Positions 17,572 through 26,698 of a DNA stretch of 64,000 nucleotides are shown here, piece after piece. Numbering within the stretch: position 1 is the first letter of the stretch; every line of letters starts with the position of its first letter. Origin of the DNA: Roseivirga sp. BDSF3-8 (lineage in GTDB: Bacteria; Bacteroidota; Bacteroidia; Cytophagales; Cyclobacteriaceae); assembly GCF_041449215.1 (NCBI RefSeq), contig NZ_JBGNFV010000001.1:4853001-4917000 (forward strand). Direction: 5' to 3'. Below the pieces are notes generated by a model. It searched no databases, had not been told where the DNA came from, and was given only the letters and a program-made list of their open reading frames with translations. Position numbers and translations under genes: made by a program.

Positions 17572-20500
17572 ATGAAGAAAACCATTACGACAGCTTTGTT
17601 GGTGGCAATCGGCATGTTCTATAGTCAGGATGCCTTGTCCCAGCGAAAGAAATCCAAAAATAAGGAGGAAGTAAAGTCTGCCCTGCCCGCTATGCCCGGC
17701 ATGGCATTCAGATCTATAGGTCCTGCACTTACCAGTGGCAGGATTTCAGACTTTGCCGTACATCCTGAAGACCGGTCTACCTATTATGTGGCCACCTCAG
17801 CCGGTGGTGTCTGGAAAACAGAAAATGCCGGTATTACCTTTACCCCCCTTTTTGACCAGCAGGGTTCCTATTCCATAGGCGTCGTCACTATGGATCCCAA
17901 TAACCACGATGTGATATGGGTAGGTACAGGCGAAAATAACAATCAGCGTAGTGTTGCTTACGGTGATGGTGTATATAAAAGTGTGGACGGCGGTAATAGC
18001 TGGAAGCATATGGGCCTCAAAAACTCAGAGCATATCGGCTCCATTGTAGTAGATCCGCGCGACTCCGATGTGGTATACGTGGCGGCCATTGGTCCCCTGT
18101 GGAATGCCGGTGGAGAAAGAGGACTTTATAAAACCACCGATGGGGGTGAAACATGGAACAGGGTGCTCAATATAAGCGAGCATACAGGCATTAATGAGGT
18201 GCATATGGACCCGCGTAACCCCGACATACTGTACGCAAGTGCTCACCAGCGTAGAAGACATGTGTTTACCTACATTTCCGGTGGGCCTGAATCCGGCCTG
18301 CATCGCTCGATGGATGGCGGTGAAACATGGGAAGAAATCAATAATGGTCTTCCTAATGTGGACCTTGGCCGGATTGGTCTTGACATATCCCCTGCTAACC
18401 CTGATATTATCTATGCCATAGTAGAAGCTGCAGATGGCAAAGGCGGTTTTTACCGTAGCACAAACCAGGGTTCAAGCTGGGAGAAACGAGGAGGACACTC
18501 CACAAGTGGAAACTACTACCAGGAGATCATTGCCCACCCTACCAATCCTGATGTGGTATACAGCATGGATACGTGGATGAGTGTGACCCGCGACGGTGGT
18601 AAGTCTTTTCAGAATGTTGGAGAAAAGTGGAAGCACGTAGATAATCACGCACTATATATTGATCCGGAGCACCCCTCCTATCTGCTGTCCGGGTGTGATG
18701 GTGGTATCTACGAAAGCTTTGATGCAGGCCAGACCTGGCGCTTTATGCCTAACCTGCCGGTTACCCAATTCTACAAGGTGGAAGTGGACAATAGTAAGCC
18801 CTTCTACTATGTGTATGGTGGTACACAGGACAACTTCAGCCTTGGAGGCCCGAGCCAGACAACCAGCGAAAATGGCATCACCAACAGTGATTGGTTCATC
18901 ACCAATGGCGGTGATGGGTTTGAAAGTGCCATTGATCCTGAAGACCCTAATATCGTTTATGCACAAAGCCAGTATGGTTACCTGGTCCGCTATGACCGTA
19001 GTAGTGGGGAGTCTATAGGTATTAAGCCTAAAGAAGACAAAGGCGAAGATGCGTACCGGTGGAACTGGGACGCTCCTCTCTTTACCAGTAAACATGTACC
19101 TGGCAGAATTTACTTTGCCGCCAATAAGGTCTTCCGCAGTGATGACCGTGGCAATAGCTGGACTAAGGTTAGCGAAGACCTCACTCAGCAGATCGACCGT
19201 AACAAACTGAAAGTTATGGGACGCGTATGGAGTGTGGATGCCGTAGCCAAAAACCAGTCTACCAGCCCCTATGGTACCATTGTAGCGTTTAGCGAAAGCC
19301 CCCTTGATCAGAACTTGCTTGCTGCCGGTACAGATGACGGACTCATCCAGGTCACAGAAAACGGCGGTGATAACTGGCGTAAAATCAGCACGGTATCCGG
19401 GGCCCCCGAAAGAAGCTACGTCAATATGGTGCTGTTCTCACAGCATGACCGGAATACCCTGTATGCCGTGTACAACCATCATAAGTATGGCGACTTCAAG
19501 CCCTATATTTTCAAATCCACAGACCTTGGCCGTAGCTGGGTAAACCTTTCAGGAACGCTTCCTGAAAGAGGCAGTACCTATGCCATTGCAGAAGATCACG
19601 AAGATAAAGACTTGCTGTTTGCGGGTACCGAGTTCGGAGCCTTTTATAGTAAAGATGGCGGAACGAACTGGAATGCACTCAAAGCCGGACTCCCTACTGT
19701 AGCTGTGCGCGACCTGGCCATACAGGAAGAAGAGAATGACCTTGTACTGGCCACCTTCGGACGGGGATTCTATGTATTAGATGACTACAGCATTCTGAGA
19801 GAGACTACTGACGAATTATTTGCCAAAGATGCTCACTTGTTCAGCGTGGATACCTCCATGATGTTTGTGCAACGTACACCTCTCGGACTGCCTGGCAAAG
19901 GCTTCCAGGGCGCCAGCCACTATTATGCTGAGAATCCTGAAGTTGGGGCCACTTTCACTTATTTCATCAAAGAGGGCTTTACCAGTGCCAAAGACAAGCG
20001 GATGGAAGCTGAAAGAAAGTCACGCGAATCCATGAAGGATGTATACTATCCTTCGTACGACCAGTTGAAGGCAGAGCAGGCAGAAGAAAAGCCCTCGCTG
20101 ATGTTTATCGTGTATGATAATCAGGACAATATTGTACGCAAGTTAACAGCGCCAGTCGCTGCCGGCGTTCAACGTATTACCTGGGACCTGCGGTATCCGA
20201 GCGTCAATCCCATTGAGCTTAACCCCGCATCTTCTGATAATCCGTTTATTCCGGAAGACAAAGGTATACTCGTTGCTCCCGGAATCTACAAAGTAGGTAT
20301 GTTCAGAGTAGAGGGCGACCAGATGCAAGAACTATCTGAGCCTGTATCATTTGTAGTACAACAGTTGCCTGGTAGCACCTTACCTGCCACAGACCGTGAA
20401 GGAATGCTTACTTTCCAGCGGGAACTGTCTGAGTTGCAGCGTGCCCTAACCAGTGCTTCCAGTACCATACAGGACGTGGAAAAAAGGTTGAAATACCTGA

Positions 20501-20868
20501 GAGCTGCCGTACTTTCAGTATCCGAGCCTGGCCAGTCCCTTATGGAGCAGTGGAAGAGTATAGAGAAGGAAATAGCGTCGATCAAGACCAAAATGTATGG
20601 CGATCAGCTTGCCTCCCAACTGGACATTGATACTCCTCCGTCTATTGCTAACCGTGTATATGGCGTAATTTATGACCATTACGGCTCTACCTCAGACATC
20701 ACTGAGACGCAAAAGCAACAATTCCGTATTGCAAAAGAGGAATTCGTGCCTGTACTGAATGATCTGAAGCAATTAGTAAATGAGGATCTCGCTCAGCTTG
20801 AAGATGCCCTGGAGGATGCAGGCGCACCCTATACGCCTGGCAGACTTCCTGATTACTCTGAAAATTAA
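17572..20868 (+). CDS. Secreted BNR/Asp-box (sortilin-like propeller) protein
   Basis: The 1098-aa protein has a signal peptide (cut near residue 23, ALSQRKK). The N-terminal two-thirds is a double beta-propeller with many Asp-box motifs of the form S-x-D-x-G-x-x-W: SVDGGNSWKHMG, TTDGGETWNRVL, SMDGGETWEEIN, STNQGSSWEKRG, SDDRGNSWTKVS and STDLGRSWVNLS. These proteins are usually annotated as glycosyl hydrolase or VPS10/sortilin-like, but catalysis is not established. After about residue 780 comes a different region with a beta-sandwich (LTAPVAAGVQRITWDLRY) and a helical tail (LQRALTSASSTIQDVEKRL), typical of this Bacteroidota family. It is transcribed alone or with the TPR gene and closed by a strong terminator. 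Confidence 0.85.
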   Translation: MKKTITTALLVAIGMFYSQDALSQRKKSKNKEEVKSALPAMPGMAFRSIGPALTSGRISDFAVHPEDRSTYYVATSAGGVWKTENAGITFTPLFDQQGSYSIGVVTMDPNNHDVIWVGTGENNNQRSVAYGDGVYKSVDGGNSWKHMGLKNSEHIGSIVVDPRDSDVVYVAAIGPLWNAGGERGLYKTTDGGETWNRVLNISEHTGINEVHMDPRNPDILYASAHQRRRHVFTYISGGPESGLHRSMDGGETWEEINNGLPNVDLGRIGLDISPANPDIIYAIVEAADGKGGFYRSTNQGSSWEKRGGHSTSGNYYQEIIAHPTNPDVVYSMDTWMSVTRDGGKSFQNVGEKWKHVDNHALYIDPEHPSYLLSGCDGGIYESFDAGQTWRFMPNLPVTQFYKVEVDNSKPFYYVYGGTQDNFSLGGPSQTTSENGITNSDWFITNGGDGFESAIDPEDPNIVYAQSQYGYLVRYDRSSGESIGIKPKEDKGEDAYRWNWDAPLFTSKHVPGRIYFAANKVFRSDDRGNSWTKVSEDLTQQIDRNKLKVMGRVWSVDAVAKNQSTSPYGTIVAFSESPLDQNLLAAGTDDGLIQVTENGGDNWRKISTVSGAPERSYVNMVLFSQHDRNTLYAVYNHHKYGDFKPYIFKSTDLGRSWVNLSGTLPERGSTYAIAEDHEDKDLLFAGTEFGAFYSKDGGTNWNALKAGLPTVAVRDLAIQEEENDLVLATFGRGFYVLDDYSILRETTDELFAKDAHLFSVDTSMMFVQRTPLGLPGKGFQGASHYYAENPEVGATFTYFIKEGFTSAKDKRMEAERKSRESMKDVYYPSYDQLKAEQAEEKPSLMFIVYDNQDNIVRKLTAPVAAGVQRITWDLRYPSVNPIELNPASSDNPFIPEDKGILVAPGIYKVGMFRVEGDQMQELSEPVSFVVQQLPGSTLPATDREGMLTFQRELSELQRALTSASSTIQDVEKRLKYLRAAVLSVSEPGQSLMEQWKSIEKEIASIKTKMYGDQLASQLDIDTPPSIANRVYGVIYDHYGSTSDITETQKQQFRIAKEEFVPVLNDLKQLVNEDLAQLEDALEDAGAPYTPGRLPDYSEN

Positions 20869-20885
20869 TAGCAATTATAATCATC

Positions 20886-20920
20886 AAAAAAGCTTCCCCG
20901 GAGGGAAGCTTTTTTCTTTT
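20886..20920. terminator. Bidirectional terminator
   Basis: AAAAAAGCTTCCC-CGGA-GGGAAGCTTTTTT forms a stem of more than 10 bp with A and T runs on both sides. It lies between the BNR gene and the convergent 117-aa gene. Confidence 0.9.
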
Positions 20921-20937
20921 ATGCCTTGTGATGAAGG

Positions 20938-21291
20938 TTAAAACTCGTATACCTTGCCTGTCACTATAATCACAATGCCTACTGCCGTAGCACTCAACGA
21001 GAACGCAAGGACATCAAATAAGTAATATCCCGTAGATAAGGATATAGCCGTAGTACCCAGGCCAGCAACAAAGAGCAGTAGTCCGGCTATTTTAGCTTGT
21101 TTCCTAACGGATTTGTTAGATTTGTTAAGGGCTCTGGACGTAATATGGTCATCTATCCGGTCGATTATTTCCCGTATCTCATCATCATCAAACCCTTTTA
21201 GCTCCAGGTCTTTACGGATATCTCCGAATGACCGGTCCTGAGAAACCCAGTCAAAGTATAAATCCCAGTTAATAAACTTCGTATTCACCAT
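20938..21291 (-). CDS. Small two-helix membrane protein
   Basis: This 117-aa protein has an acidic N-terminal half (DLELKGFDDDEIREIIDRIDDHI) resembling a short helical hairpin. Two membrane helices follow (about 69-87 and 90-112). Its start overlaps the stop of the DUF2891 gene as TAATG, so translation is probably coupled. No known family is recognised. The cytoplasmic acidic helices could be an interaction module. Confidence 0.7.
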   Translation of the reverse strand: MVNTKFINWDLYFDWVSQDRSFGDIRKDLELKGFDDDEIREIIDRIDDHITSRALNKSNKSVRKQAKIAGLLLFVAGLGTTAISLSTGYYLFDVLAFSLSATAVGIVIIVTGKVYEF

Positions 21292-22424
21292 TATTCTCCC
21301 AGCGCATACACAGCAAATGAAGCAAGCCAGTGTTCTCCCGCATAGTCGCCGCTGGCTACATTAGGTAGGGTCTCCATTATGTGCTCGCGGGCAGCATCTG
21401 TCAGCACCTCACGCTCCGTCGAACCCTCCGGTAATTTAGAGGCAATCGCTCGCATCGTCCATGCCCTGCTAAGATTAAGTCCATCCAGGTGCACAATTTT
21501 CATGTCTGAACGGTCAGATACCATAGCCGGGCTGTAGAGTGACATAGGAGAGGATTCTGGTAGGCCAGGTAGGAAGGCTTGTAGCCATTCCCGGAAAGCC
21601 TCTTCATCCAGTACTTTCGACATAAGTTCCGCCTCGTTCAGGCAGGGCGAAAAGAAGTCTTCACCACCCGGCTCATACCCTACGGGACATTCAGTATCGG
21701 ATAAGAAGTAGTCGCGGGACCTTTTTTCAATCATATTCTCCAGCGCTTCATTGCCAACTGTACGTGCATAATCTAACGCAAAAGATAGTCCGAATGCCGT
21801 GTTGGGGTGCACTCCCGTCCGTATTGGATAGGTTTGCCGGGGTAGAAAATCCATGTATTTTGCCACGATCGTATCTACCAATGGGTTCAGGGCACCCTCC
21901 CATTCACGGGCCTGGGGAGCATCCCACGTATGTAGCTCTTCTGCCAGTTTTAGTAGCCATGCCCAGCCATATGTACGTTCAAAGTTTCTGCTATAGCGCC
22001 TGCCGAAATACTTAGCTTCAGCTTTGATGGTTTCCGGAGTGATATTTTCAGAAATGGCCCGTTTTATTTCTTCCGCTCCTTCCATTCTCGGAAACTTCTT
22101 AAGCAGACGAACCAACATCCAGTGGCCGTGTACACTCGAATGCCAGTCGAAGCACCCATAAAACGCCGGGTGCAGATCTGATGGCGAGGTAAGCTCCTTG
22201 TCGTCCGTCACCACATGTCCGGTTTTATTCGGGTATTCCAGTTGTATACATTCAAAGGCTAGGGTAGAAAGGTGCGTGGCCCCTTCGGCCGTTAAAGTGA
22301 GGTCGCCGCTTTTTGATTCCTTCAGGAATACCGGCTTATTTCCCTGCCGGCCGTAAGTAGTGGCTGATAAAAAAACACCTGCTATTGCAAGCAGGGTACA
22401 GCATCTGAGGTGGTTTAGTCCCAT
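21291..22424 (-). CDS. DUF2891-family secreted protein
   Basis: The 377-aa protein has a signal peptide (about residues 1-25). The mature part begins with a HLSTLAFECIQLEYPNKTGH segment, followed by LHPAFYGCFDWHSSVHGHWMLVR. This W-H-S-S-V-H-G-H-W block is the hallmark of DUF2891. Further conserved pieces are TYGWAWLLKLAEELHTW, HPNTAFGLSFALDYAR and EPGGEDFFSPCLNEAELM. The fold is probably an alpha/alpha toroid. The function is unknown, although conserved His, Asp and Glu suggest an enzyme. It is co-transcribed with the small membrane protein downstream. Confidence 0.88.
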   Translation of the reverse strand: MGLNHLRCCTLLAIAGVFLSATTYGRQGNKPVFLKESKSGDLTLTAEGATHLSTLAFECIQLEYPNKTGHVVTDDKELTSPSDLHPAFYGCFDWHSSVHGHWMLVRLLKKFPRMEGAEEIKRAISENITPETIKAEAKYFGRRYSRNFERTYGWAWLLKLAEELHTWDAPQAREWEGALNPLVDTIVAKYMDFLPRQTYPIRTGVHPNTAFGLSFALDYARTVGNEALENMIEKRSRDYFLSDTECPVGYEPGGEDFFSPCLNEAELMSKVLDEEAFREWLQAFLPGLPESSPMSLYSPAMVSDRSDMKIVHLDGLNLSRAWTMRAIASKLPEGSTEREVLTDAAREHIMETLPNVASGDYAGEHWLASFAVYALGE

Positions 22425-22491
22425 TTTATATTTGATATGACTATTGTTCTAGTGTCAAAATTTCATGATTTTAAGTAAAATTTAATCCATT

Positions 22492-22644
22492 ATGAAAAAC
22501 AATAAGCTTAATCTGAACGATTTCAGGGTAAAAAACTACCTGCTAAGCCCCGAATACCTGAAATCACTACTCTGAGGAGGACAGGCAGAAACTATAAAGT
22601 ATTGCGACAGTTTCAGGTACACAGATCCATGCTTATGCATGTGA
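22492..22644 (+). pseudogene. Double-glycine leader peptide (RiPP-like precursor) split by an in-frame TGA
   Basis: From the ATG at 22492 a 27-residue frame begins MKNNKLNLNDFRVKNY and ends EYLKSLL before TGA (22573-22575). The same frame continues as GGQAETIKYCDSFRYTDPCL and CM, and stops at 22642. Ignoring the TGA, the product is a 50-residue peptide with a charged LNLNDFRVK-type leader, a GG directly after the stop, and a Cys-containing core (three Cys). This resembles Bacteroidota natural-product precursors exported by C39-peptidase ABC transporters. A terminator follows at 22688. No modification enzyme or transporter is nearby. It may be a decayed gene, a sequencing error at the TGA, or a chance frame. 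The rest of 22425-22732 shows nothing else. Confidence 0.4.
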
Positions 22645-22687
22645 GGTACTCCCTCCTGTATCAACTAATTTGAATGTGATATTTACG

Positions 22688-22712
22688 AGCTTCCTCCGTG
22701 GGAAGCTTTTTT
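22688..22712 (+). terminator. Rho-independent terminator
   Basis: AGCTTCC-TCCGTG-GGAAGCT is followed by TTTTT. It stands 43 bp after the end of the split peptide frame and before the next gene on the same strand. This implies that a short transcript does end here. Confidence 0.75.
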
Positions 22713-22732
22713 GATATCGTTAGTTTTGGCAA

Positions 22733-23257
22733 ATGGAAAAGTGGCTTTCCGGTTTTGCATCCTCTTACGGAGGAAAATTAAGTATACCCCGCAGCAGTTC
22801 CTGGCGTGGTACTACTGACCTCACGTTCAGTAAGTACCAGCTAGTCATTCCCGTAGCGAATCGTAGCCTGGAGATAGAATTTCTATATCGGGAGGCCTAC
22901 GGCCGCCTGGGCGATCACTACCAGATCAGGGCAACTATGCCGGTTGGTTTGCTGGGTATAAAAAGGGTGTCCATTACTAAAAAAAGCTGGTGGCACATCT
23001 TCTATAAAAGTAAAGTCAAAACCGGTATTAAGTCATTTGATACCACCTATGCCGTCAGAGGTGATGAGGCGATAGCCCATAAAATCCTGGATACCGAACG
23101 CACCGTAAATACCTTCATTCAAGCCTCTCCCGTGGGCCTCTTCATTCATACTAAAAAAGATCGATCCGCTAAGTTATACGGAGTATATCGTCATATGCCA
23201 AAGGAAGAATTAGAGGCTGCCGTTCATATCTTTTACCACCTGGATACGCTCTTTTGA
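22733..23257 (+). CDS. Hypothetical protein, 174 aa
   Basis: The soluble alpha/beta protein has no signal peptide or membrane helix. Visible segments are WRGTTDLTFSKYQLVIPVANRSLEIEF in two strands, a basic SITKKSWWHIFYKSKVKTG stretch, and YAVRGDEAIAHKILDTERTVNTFI. No family is recognised. It is convergent with the TPR membrane protein at 23279 and separated from it by only 21 bp. The start is the first ATG after the terminator at 22688. Confidence 0.6.
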   Translation: MEKWLSGFASSYGGKLSIPRSSSWRGTTDLTFSKYQLVIPVANRSLEIEFLYREAYGRLGDHYQIRATMPVGLLGIKRVSITKKSWWHIFYKSKVKTGIKSFDTTYAVRGDEAIAHKILDTERTVNTFIQASPVGLFIHTKKDRSAKLYGVYRHMPKEELEAAVHIFYHLDTLF

Positions 23258-23278
23258 TGATGTTAAGTTGTGGTAGGA

Positions 23279-24523
23279 TTAATTCAATATCAGCCCCTTA
23301 ACCCAAGTGTATAGGATAGACATCCAGAAAAAGCCCATAAACAGGATAGCGCCGGATTTATTCCCCGATAGCAGCATAGTGATACCAACAGCTCCTACCA
23401 GGAAAATAAAGACAGAAATAACAATGGCTAGTATTCTCTTAGTCTTATTCTCCACATCCATCATGCTCCCAATGCCCAGTGCGCTGAATATGAAGAATAT
23501 ATAAATGTTACTGTACTGGTCTGAGCCGGCTAAAAGAAACCCGGTACCCAAAATAATGCCACCAATAAGGCATGAACTGGTGATAATGGCACTGATACGG
23601 TCGTTCTTATCCACAAGGTATTTACCCTGAGGGTGAAATAGCAAAGAGAAATTAAAGATTTGACCAATTACCCATGTGGAAAGGATGAATAGAAGGTAAA
23701 GGCCTACCAGCACATGGGCTGCAACTTGTAATGATGGGGTTCTCTCACCAACAATGGCGCTGAACTTAATGACTGCATACAACCCCACAAAAACGCCAAT
23801 CCGCTGCCCCTTACTTAGCTTAGAAATCCAGAAAACGTATTTCAGGAAAAGTCTGTAAATAAAATACCGGCTTTTCAGAGCCTCCATCATGCCCCCCTGG
23901 GCCCACTCATTATTAGGATCCAGCCTTAGGGCTTCCTGAAAATGTGTCATAGCTTTTTTATGACTACCTTTTTCCAGGTGAGACCACCCGTAATTGCTAT
24001 GCGTGAAAGCATTTTCAGGATCCTTTTCAAGAGCAGAGTCCAGGGTTTCGAATGCAGCTTCTTTACGATTAAGCTTTACCAGTGATTGAGTGCGTAGGTT
24101 AAGGCAGCTTAGATTTTCCGGATTTAGAGTAAGGCCTTTTTCGGCATACCCCAGCGCTTCTTTATATTTTTTCTGTACAAATAGCGTACTGCAGGCCAGC
24201 GCAAAATGCTCTGCATCGAATGGATTGATCTTAATACTCTCTTGCGCATGCTCAAAGGCTTTTTTGGCCTTATCAAGAGAAAGGTAAGCTCTGCCAGCCA
24301 GGTAATGATAGTTAGCTTCACCTGCATCACGTGCCAGTAATCCTATGGCCACTTCCAGTCCTTCTTTTGCACGGCTCGTATTAATTAGAATAAGACATAG
24401 CAGTGTCTGGTAATATTCGCTTTCAGGCTCCACAGAAAGCTTATCACGTGTATGTTTCTCAGCTAGATCATACCGCTCCTGCTCTATCAGCAGTTCAATA
24501 TGTTGTGCAGTGATCGTCTCCAT
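23279..24523 (-). CDS. TPR membrane protein
   Basis: The 414-aa protein has N-terminal tetratricopeptide repeats (about residues 1-215), for example ALGYAEKGLTLNPENLSCLN and KAMTHFQEALRLDPNNEW. A C-terminal membrane domain of five or six helices follows (about 230-410). It starts 1 bp after the stop of the TPR-AAA+ ATPase gene, so the two are almost certainly co-translated. The pair suggests a membrane-anchored ATPase platform in which TPRs recruit substrates. This is inference, and no named family fits. Confidence 0.75.
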   Translation of the reverse strand: METITAQHIELLIEQERYDLAEKHTRDKLSVEPESEYYQTLLCLILINTSRAKEGLEVAIGLLARDAGEANYHYLAGRAYLSLDKAKKAFEHAQESIKINPFDAEHFALACSTLFVQKKYKEALGYAEKGLTLNPENLSCLNLRTQSLVKLNRKEAAFETLDSALEKDPENAFTHSNYGWSHLEKGSHKKAMTHFQEALRLDPNNEWAQGGMMEALKSRYFIYRLFLKYVFWISKLSKGQRIGVFVGLYAVIKFSAIVGERTPSLQVAAHVLVGLYLLFILSTWVIGQIFNFSLLFHPQGKYLVDKNDRISAIITSSCLIGGIILGTGFLLAGSDQYSNIYIFFIFSALGIGSMMDVENKTKRILAIVISVFIFLVGAVGITMLLSGNKSGAILFMGFFWMSILYTWVKGLILN

Positions 24524-24524
24524 T

Positions 24525-25841
24525 CTATTTCATTTTCAGGTAGTCCACTATATCGTCGTATAGCCCTCCCTCATTAGCATATAGCGCATAATTTCTGGCA
24601 CTGTTCAGCCATTCCCGGGTACTGGGTTTCATTTTTTTGGCTGTTTTAACCAGATCCTTGGTACGAATAGGCTCTGGGATACCGGTCTTAAAGCTGTCCT
24701 GGAGTTTCTGTTCCACCACACGGTCAATTAGCGCATTTAGATCGGCTCCGGAGAATGTTTCTGTCACCCCGGCCACTTTCCCATAGTCAATGGGTTCAGT
24801 TGGTTTCTCCTTCAGCATGATTTTTAATATCTCCTCGCGCGCTTCCTTGTCCGGCGGTGGTACGAAAATGATTCGATCGAAGCGGCCCGGCCTTCTGAAA
24901 GCAGGATCCAGGTGCCACGGCGTATTAGTAGCAGCCAGAATAAGCACTCCATCGTTGCTGCTTTCCACGCCATCCAGTTCTGCCAGAAACTGATTGATCA
25001 AGTGCCTTCCCGCCGACTGTTTCATATCCGTACGGTTTGCCCCCAGTGCATCCACTTCATCAAAAAAGAGTACACAGGGGTTTTGTGCCCTGGCGGCCTC
25101 GAACAGCATATTGAGATTTTTCTCGCTGTTGCCTATCCACATATCCAGGATATCATTTATGCCGACTGACATAAACTTAGCATTGATTTGGCCAGCGGTG
25201 GCTCTGGCTATATATGTTTTGCCGCAGCCGGGAGGGCCATATAGCAGTATACCCCCTCCTGTTTTTTTACCGTAGGCCTTGTATAGTTCCTGATGTTCCA
25301 GCGGACGGATGATCTTTATTTCTATCTCTGCCTTTACACCCTTCATACCTCCTACATCCTCAAAGCTGATTTTTGGCTTTTCTGCCCGGCTTTCTTCCAG
25401 CAGGTTTTCCAGCTCTTCCTCCAGTTCTGATTGTAAATAAGCTGCGGGCTGCCTGAGAGCCTCATCAAGCGCCTCATCAGTGAGGGAGGCATCCAGCTCA
25501 AGTGCTTTCCTGTAATGATCCGCTGCCGTTTTTTTATTATCGTCTTTCAGATGAAGCTTGGCCGAAAGAAGGTAGGTTTCTGCATTATAGGACCCTTCCG
25601 GAAGTTCCTCCAGCACCACAAGGGCGGCCTGTACCTCTCCTTTTGCGCTATAGGCTCGTGCAAGCCCGCGCATTCCCCTTGTTTCACCTGGCGCCATAGC
25701 CAAAACGGTAAGGTATTCGGCTATTGCCTCTTCCGTTCGGCTTTCATTTAATAATAATTCCGCCAGGTGCAGGCGAAGCGGTACGTTATCCGGTGAAAAT
25801 TTAAGCGCCTCTTTAAGGCTGGTGATGGCATCTGCAGGCAT
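24525..25841 (-). CDS. TPR-AAA+ ATPase (Cdc48/FtsH-type domain)
   Basis: The 438-aa protein has N-terminal TPRs (about residues 1-125), an acidic linker and one AAA+ module (about 155-400). Walker A is GPPGCGKT (202-209). Walker B is CVLFFDEVDALG, with Asp261 and Glu262. The second region of homology contains NTPWHLDPAFRRPGRFDR with the arginine fingers. The pore-loop region reads MSVGINDILDMWIGNSEKN, which is classic Cdc48/p97-like. It is not a protease, as it lacks HExxH. It leads a two-gene operon with the TPR membrane protein. Contractile injection systems use a p97-like AAA+ (Pvc15/Afp15), but that gene normally sits within the cluster and this one is 30 kb away. Confidence 0.85.
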   Translation of the reverse strand: MPADAITSLKEALKFSPDNVPLRLHLAELLLNESRTEEAIAEYLTVLAMAPGETRGMRGLARAYSAKGEVQAALVVLEELPEGSYNAETYLLSAKLHLKDDNKKTAADHYRKALELDASLTDEALDEALRQPAAYLQSELEEELENLLEESRAEKPKISFEDVGGMKGVKAEIEIKIIRPLEHQELYKAYGKKTGGGILLYGPPGCGKTYIARATAGQINAKFMSVGINDILDMWIGNSEKNLNMLFEAARAQNPCVLFFDEVDALGANRTDMKQSAGRHLINQFLAELDGVESSNDGVLILAATNTPWHLDPAFRRPGRFDRIIFVPPPDKEAREEILKIMLKEKPTEPIDYGKVAGVTETFSGADLNALIDRVVEQKLQDSFKTGIPEPIRTKDLVKTAKKMKPSTREWLNSARNYALYANEGGLYDDIVDYLKMK

Positions 25842-26003
25842 AATCTATAATTGAAAGACCAAATTTATTAAATTTTTGAACGGATAATAAGCCTTATGCC
25901 ACAGCCGGAACCTGAGTAATCTGAAAAGGTGCAAGTTTTAGGCATCTTTTTTGAAGTTAGCAGGTTATAAATTCATTAATTTGGCGATCAAAATCAGAAG
26001 AGA

Positions 26004-26618
26004 ATGATGAAGAAATCAGCATTTGTGGTAGCAGGACTAGCCGTGTTATTACTTATTTCCGGCTGCGACGTAATGAAGCAGGTACAGCAGCTTGGTAACC
26101 TGGCTCGTTGCCAGTTTAGATTAGCCTCTATGAAGGACACAGAGCTCGCGGGCGTTAATGTCCAGAATAAGAACCAACTGGATGATTTCAGCTTTTCCGA
26201 GTTATCCCGTATCGGCACAGCCTATGCCCAGGGAGACCTGCCCATTGAATTTATCCTGGATGTTGATGTGAAAAACCCGAACAGCGAGGTGGCTGCCATG
26301 AATCGCATGGCTTGGACCCTTCTGGTAGATGATAAAGAAACCATTAGCGGTCTTGTAGATCAGAAGGTTCAGATTGGTGCTAATAGTATGAACACTATCC
26401 CATTGAATATTTCATTTGACCTGCTCGATTTTTTCGACAGCATGGGCCGTGACTCATTACTTAACCTGGTAATGAATCTCGCCGGCCAGAGTAGTGAGCC
26501 TACAAGCCTGACGCTGAAAGTAAAGCCCAGCATAGAGGTGGCAGGTACCATGATCAATTACCCTGGCTATATAGACGTTAATACGGAGTTTGGTGGAGGT
26601 AATTCTGCTAATCAATAA
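26004..26618 (+). CDS. LEA14/WHy-like lipoprotein
   Basis: This 204-aa lipoprotein has lipobox LISGC (Cys at about residue 21). The body fits the LEA-2/WHy fold: FILDVDVKNPNSEVAAMNRMAWTLLVDD, then KVQIGANSMNTIPLNISFDL. The N-P-N-x-x-x-x-x-x-x-x-x-W/Y-x-L-x-V-D pattern is typical. Such Bacteroidota proteins are small envelope lipoproteins of unknown role. It is a single gene closed by a very strong terminator. Confidence 0.75.
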   Translation: MMKKSAFVVAGLAVLLLISGCDVMKQVQQLGNLARCQFRLASMKDTELAGVNVQNKNQLDDFSFSELSRIGTAYAQGDLPIEFILDVDVKNPNSEVAAMNRMAWTLLVDDKETISGLVDQKVQIGANSMNTIPLNISFDLLDFFDSMGRDSLLNLVMNLAGQSSEPTSLTLKVKPSIEVAGTMINYPGYIDVNTEFGGGNSANQ

Positions 26619-26640
26619 TTCCGCGTCATCTTACATATAA

Positions 26641-26680
26641 AAGAGCCCCGCAGATCAACTTATCTGCGGGGCTCTTTTTT
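26641..26680 (+). terminator. Strong rho-independent terminator
   Basis: A perfect 15-bp stem, AAGAGCCCCGCAGAT and ATCTGCGGGGCTCTT, encloses the loop CAACTT and is followed by T residues. It ends the lipoprotein transcript and lies 19 bp from the convergent gene. Confidence 0.95.
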
Positions 26681-26698
26681 GCTCCAATCTACTAAGGG

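Noticed and set aside
24525-25841. The AAA+ ATPase as the eCIS Pvc15 component
   Set aside because: It is about 30 kb from the particle genes, on the other strand, and is paired with a TPR membrane protein. The domain type alone is not enough.
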